A DNA stretch of 7,704 nucleotides, from positions 1 to 7,704 of the forward strand of contig JAIRLW010000429.1 in NCBI GenBank assembly GCA_031259095.1, read 5' to 3'. Made by a program: the position numbers and the translations under genes. The stretch is from Planctomycetaceae bacterium (GTDB taxonomy: Bacteria > Planctomycetota > Planctomycetia > Pirellulales > Thermoguttaceae). Below, in pieces: positions 6,578 through 7,704 of the stretch (position 1 is the stretch's first letter; every line of letters starts with the position of its first letter). Under the pieces are notes generated by a model. That model did no database searches and was not told the DNA's origin. It saw nothing but the letters and a program-made list of their open reading frames with translations.

Positions 6578-7354
6578 TTGGAATTTTCAAATAAAGTTGT
6601 TTTGATTACCGGTGCGACCGGAACGATTGGTCAAGGTTTGGCGCGTCGTGTTGTTGCGGAAGGCGGTAACGTTTTTTTGACCGATCTCGATCAGCCGAAA
6701 CTGGATGCGGTTGTTACAGAAATCGGAACGCACAGCCGATCTTTAGCCGCTGATTGTACCAAAGCGGCTCAGGTCAACGTGGTCGTGAAAACCTGCCAAA
6801 AAGAATTCGGAACAAATATTGACGTTTTAATCAATGTTGCCGGTGTTACGGGAAAAGGCGGTAAAATTGAAGAAATCTCGGAAGAAACATGGGATTTTGT
6901 TTTTGCCGTCAATGTCAAAGGGACATTTCTGTTCATTAAAGAAGTCATGCCGATTATGAAATCTCAAGGACATGGTTCGATTGTCAACTTTTCCAGTAAG
7001 TCGGGCAAAACCGGTTCGGCGTTAATGAGTGCGTACAGTTCCGCCAAAGGAGCGGTGATTACGTTGACGCAGGCTCTTGCGTATGAGGTTGCGAAACAGA
7101 ATATTCGCGTCAATTGTGTTTGTCCGGGAATTACCGAAGCAACCGGAGTTTGGAATAATGTTTCCGCCGATTACGTTGATAATATGAAAATGCCGCATGA
7201 TGAAATTGTTAAAATTTTCACGTCAAAAGTTCCAATGGGACGGCTTGCGGCGATTGAAGACGTGGTTAATGTAACATGTTTCTTAGCAAGCGACCGTGCC
7301 GCCTACATGACCGGACAAGCAATCAATATCACCGGCGGACGTGAAATGCACTAA
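6578..7354 (+). CDS. Short-chain dehydrogenase/reductase (classical SDR, NAD-type)
   Basis: This 258-residue Rossmann-fold oxidoreductase has the classical SDR length and motif set. The cofactor loop TGATGTIG is at 11-18. Asp36, at the end of beta-strand 2 (VFLTDLD), suggests NAD(H) preference over NADP(H). Asp59 lies in AADCT. The structural motif NVAG (86-89) replaces the usual NNAG. The catalytic tetrad is Asn112, Ser140, Tyr153 and Lys157 (YSSAK), and PGI (183-185) and the C-terminal TGQAINITGG are present. It resembles FabG-, KduD- and polyol-dehydrogenase-like enzymes; the substrate is not decided by sequence. Translation starts at TTG with a strong ribosome binding site. It lies 129 bp after the isomerase-like gene on the same strand, so a joint role in sugar or sugar-acid oxidation is plausible. 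One product is exported and the other cytoplasmic, so a shared substrate would have to cross the membrane. Confidence 0.93.
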   Translation: MEFSNKVVLITGATGTIGQGLARRVVAEGGNVFLTDLDQPKLDAVVTEIGTHSRSLAADCTKAAQVNVVVKTCQKEFGTNIDVLINVAGVTGKGGKIEEISEETWDFVFAVNVKGTFLFIKEVMPIMKSQGHGSIVNFSSKSGKTGSALMSAYSSAKGAVITLTQALAYEVAKQNIRVNCVCPGITEATGVWNNVSADYVDNMKMPHDEIVKIFTSKVPMGRLAAIEDVVNVTCFLASDRAAYMTGQAINITGGREMH

Positions 7355-7421
7355 AAGACACAACTTCTAAAACCTCTGATTGTTTCCTATTTTGGCGAAC
7401 AATTACAGGCAAGGTACACTC

Positions 7422-7461
7422 AAGGTAGGCGATCCTTTCTCCAGAAGGGATTGCCTGCCTT
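7422..7461 (+). terminator. 17-bp hairpin downstream of the dehydrogenase gene
   Basis: Arms 7422-7438 and 7445-7461 pair over 17 positions, including three G-U wobbles, around the loop CTCCAG. It starts 68 nt after the dehydrogenase stop codon. Only a short TTT follows, so it is a weak intrinsic terminator at best; a structured RNA or repeat element is the alternative. A second small hairpin follows at once. Confidence 0.55.
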
Positions 7462-7466
7462 TGGTT

Positions 7467-7479
7467 GCGGCTATGCCGC
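7467..7479 (+). other. Small GC hairpin GCGGC-TAT-GCCGC
   Basis: A perfect 5-bp stem with a three-base loop is followed by GAGGGGGG. It stands out from the AT-rich surroundings and may belong to the same structured unit as the larger hairpin upstream. Confidence 0.45.
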
Positions 7480-7485
7480 GAGGGG

Positions 7486-7501
7486 GGTAATAAAAATAGA
7501 C
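7486..7501 (+). repeat. Copy of the TAATAAAAATAGAC motif
   Basis: GGTAATAAAAATAGAC shares its TAATAAAAATAG(A/T)C core with the 20-bp tandem units at 5361-5420. It lies directly before the nested inverted repeat at 7504. This links the flanks of the two enzyme genes. Confidence 0.55.
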
Positions 7502-7503
7502 AA

Positions 7504-7601
7504 GGCAATTTCTAAAAACTCATTTTTTGATCGACCGAAATCGACCAAAATTGATTTCGGTCGATTTTAGTCTGTGAAGAAATAAGTTTTTAGAAGTTCC
7601 C
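7504..7601. repeat. MITE-like nested inverted repeat (98 bp)
   Basis: Outer arms of 25 bp (7504-7528 and 7577-7601) match at 21 positions, and two of the four differences are wobble pairs. The ends read GGCAATTTCTAAAAACT and, inverted, GGGAACTTCTAAAAACTT. Inside lies a perfect 13-bp inverted repeat, ATCGACCGAAATC (7530-7542) with GATTTCGGTCGAT (7553-7565), around a 10-nt loop and followed by TTTTAG. The structure fits a non-autonomous miniature element with terminal inverted repeats, or a strong bidirectional terminator. No clear target-site duplication is visible. Confidence 0.65.
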
Positions 7602-7609
7602 ACAATTAC

Positions 7610-7641
7610 ATTGCGTCTTGTTGAGACATTCTTGACGCAAT
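7610..7641. promoter_or_regulatory. Inverted repeat overlapping a -35 element (operator candidate)
   Basis: ATTGCGTC (7610-7617) and GACGCAAT (7634-7641) are perfectly complementary 8-bp arms separated by 16 bp. The right arm overlaps the -35 hexamer of the promoter at 7632. It could be an operator, or a hairpin followed by a short T run (CGTTTTTG). Confidence 0.4.
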
Positions 7642-7660
7642 CGTTTTTGACTCTTATAAT
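7632..7660 (+). promoter_or_regulatory. Near-consensus sigma-70-type promoter pointing right
   Basis: TTGACG (7632-7637) and TATAAT (7655-7660) are separated by 17 bp: five of six and six of six consensus bases at ideal spacing. Transcription would start near 7667. It probably drives a gene lying beyond the right edge. Confidence 0.7.
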
Positions 7661-7669
7661 TATATTTTC

Positions 7670-7704
7670 ATGACCATTTTGAAATTTTGTAAAACTTCGA
7701 AATT
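7670..7704 (+). CDS. Possible start of a gene cut by the right edge
   Basis: An ATG at 7670 lies within a few bases of the expected start point of the promoter at 7632-7660, and its frame (MTILKFCKTSK...) stays open to the window end. There is no ribosome binding site, so this would have to be a leaderless message. The true start may instead lie outside the window. Only 11 codons are visible and no function can be suggested. Confidence 0.2.
   Translation, partial: MTILKFCKTSK

Noticed and set aside
1..7704. tRNA or rRNA genes
   Set aside because: No cloverleaf with a recognisable T-loop (GTTCAANNC type) and no rRNA-like conserved stretch was seen on reading either strand by eye.

Overview
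The window (about 40% GC by eye) looks like chromosome from a diderm bacterium, most probably a host- or gut-associated member of the Planctomycetota. This rests on four things: a Tat-exported sugar-isomerase-like TIM-barrel protein, a small secreted protein that resembles a domain I remember from planctomycete genomes, an autotransporter-passenger remnant, and large AT-rich intergenic regions packed with short repeats. The assignment is an inference, because there is no rRNA or tRNA to anchor it.

Layout. Positions 1-187 (minus) hold an open stretch that runs off the left edge and looks like the truncated C-terminal part of a protein. Positions 227-688 (minus) encode a small secreted protein of unknown function. 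Positions 758-4273 (minus) encode a 1171-residue methyl-accepting chemotaxis protein. Its extracytoplasmic sensor region carries ten near-identical 21-residue repeats (63 bp each). Positions 4441-5229 (plus) are a frameshifted remnant of an autotransporter passenger domain without signal peptide or beta-barrel. Positions 5230-5542 are intergenic, with three 20-bp tandem repeats, a good promoter and a strong ribosome binding site. Positions 5543-6448 (plus) encode a Tat-exported TIM-barrel sugar isomerase/epimerase-like protein, and 6578-7354 (plus) a short-chain dehydrogenase starting at TTG. A 27-bp inverted repeat separates these two. Positions 7355-7704 carry no complete gene. They hold two hairpins, a MITE-like nested inverted repeat and a near-consensus promoter pointing off the right edge.

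How the parts fit. The two minus-strand genes and the two plus-strand enzyme genes form two separate units divided by the decayed passenger remnant. The isomerase-like protein and the dehydrogenase are probably co-transcribed and may act on sugars or sugar acids, one outside and one inside the cytoplasmic membrane. The long inverted repeat between them could attenuate readthrough. A motif close to GGGAATTTCTAAAAACT recurs four times in the intergenic DNA (4441, 5324, 7504 and inverted at 7601), and a TAATAAAAATAG[A/T]C motif recurs upstream of the isomerase gene and downstream of the dehydrogenase. These suggest small mobile or miniature elements in this neighbourhood.

The most unusual object is the chemoreceptor: its repeat array is placed inside what should be a periplasmic dCache sensor, is built as an in-frame 63-bp tandem array able to change length, and would form a very long helical extension.
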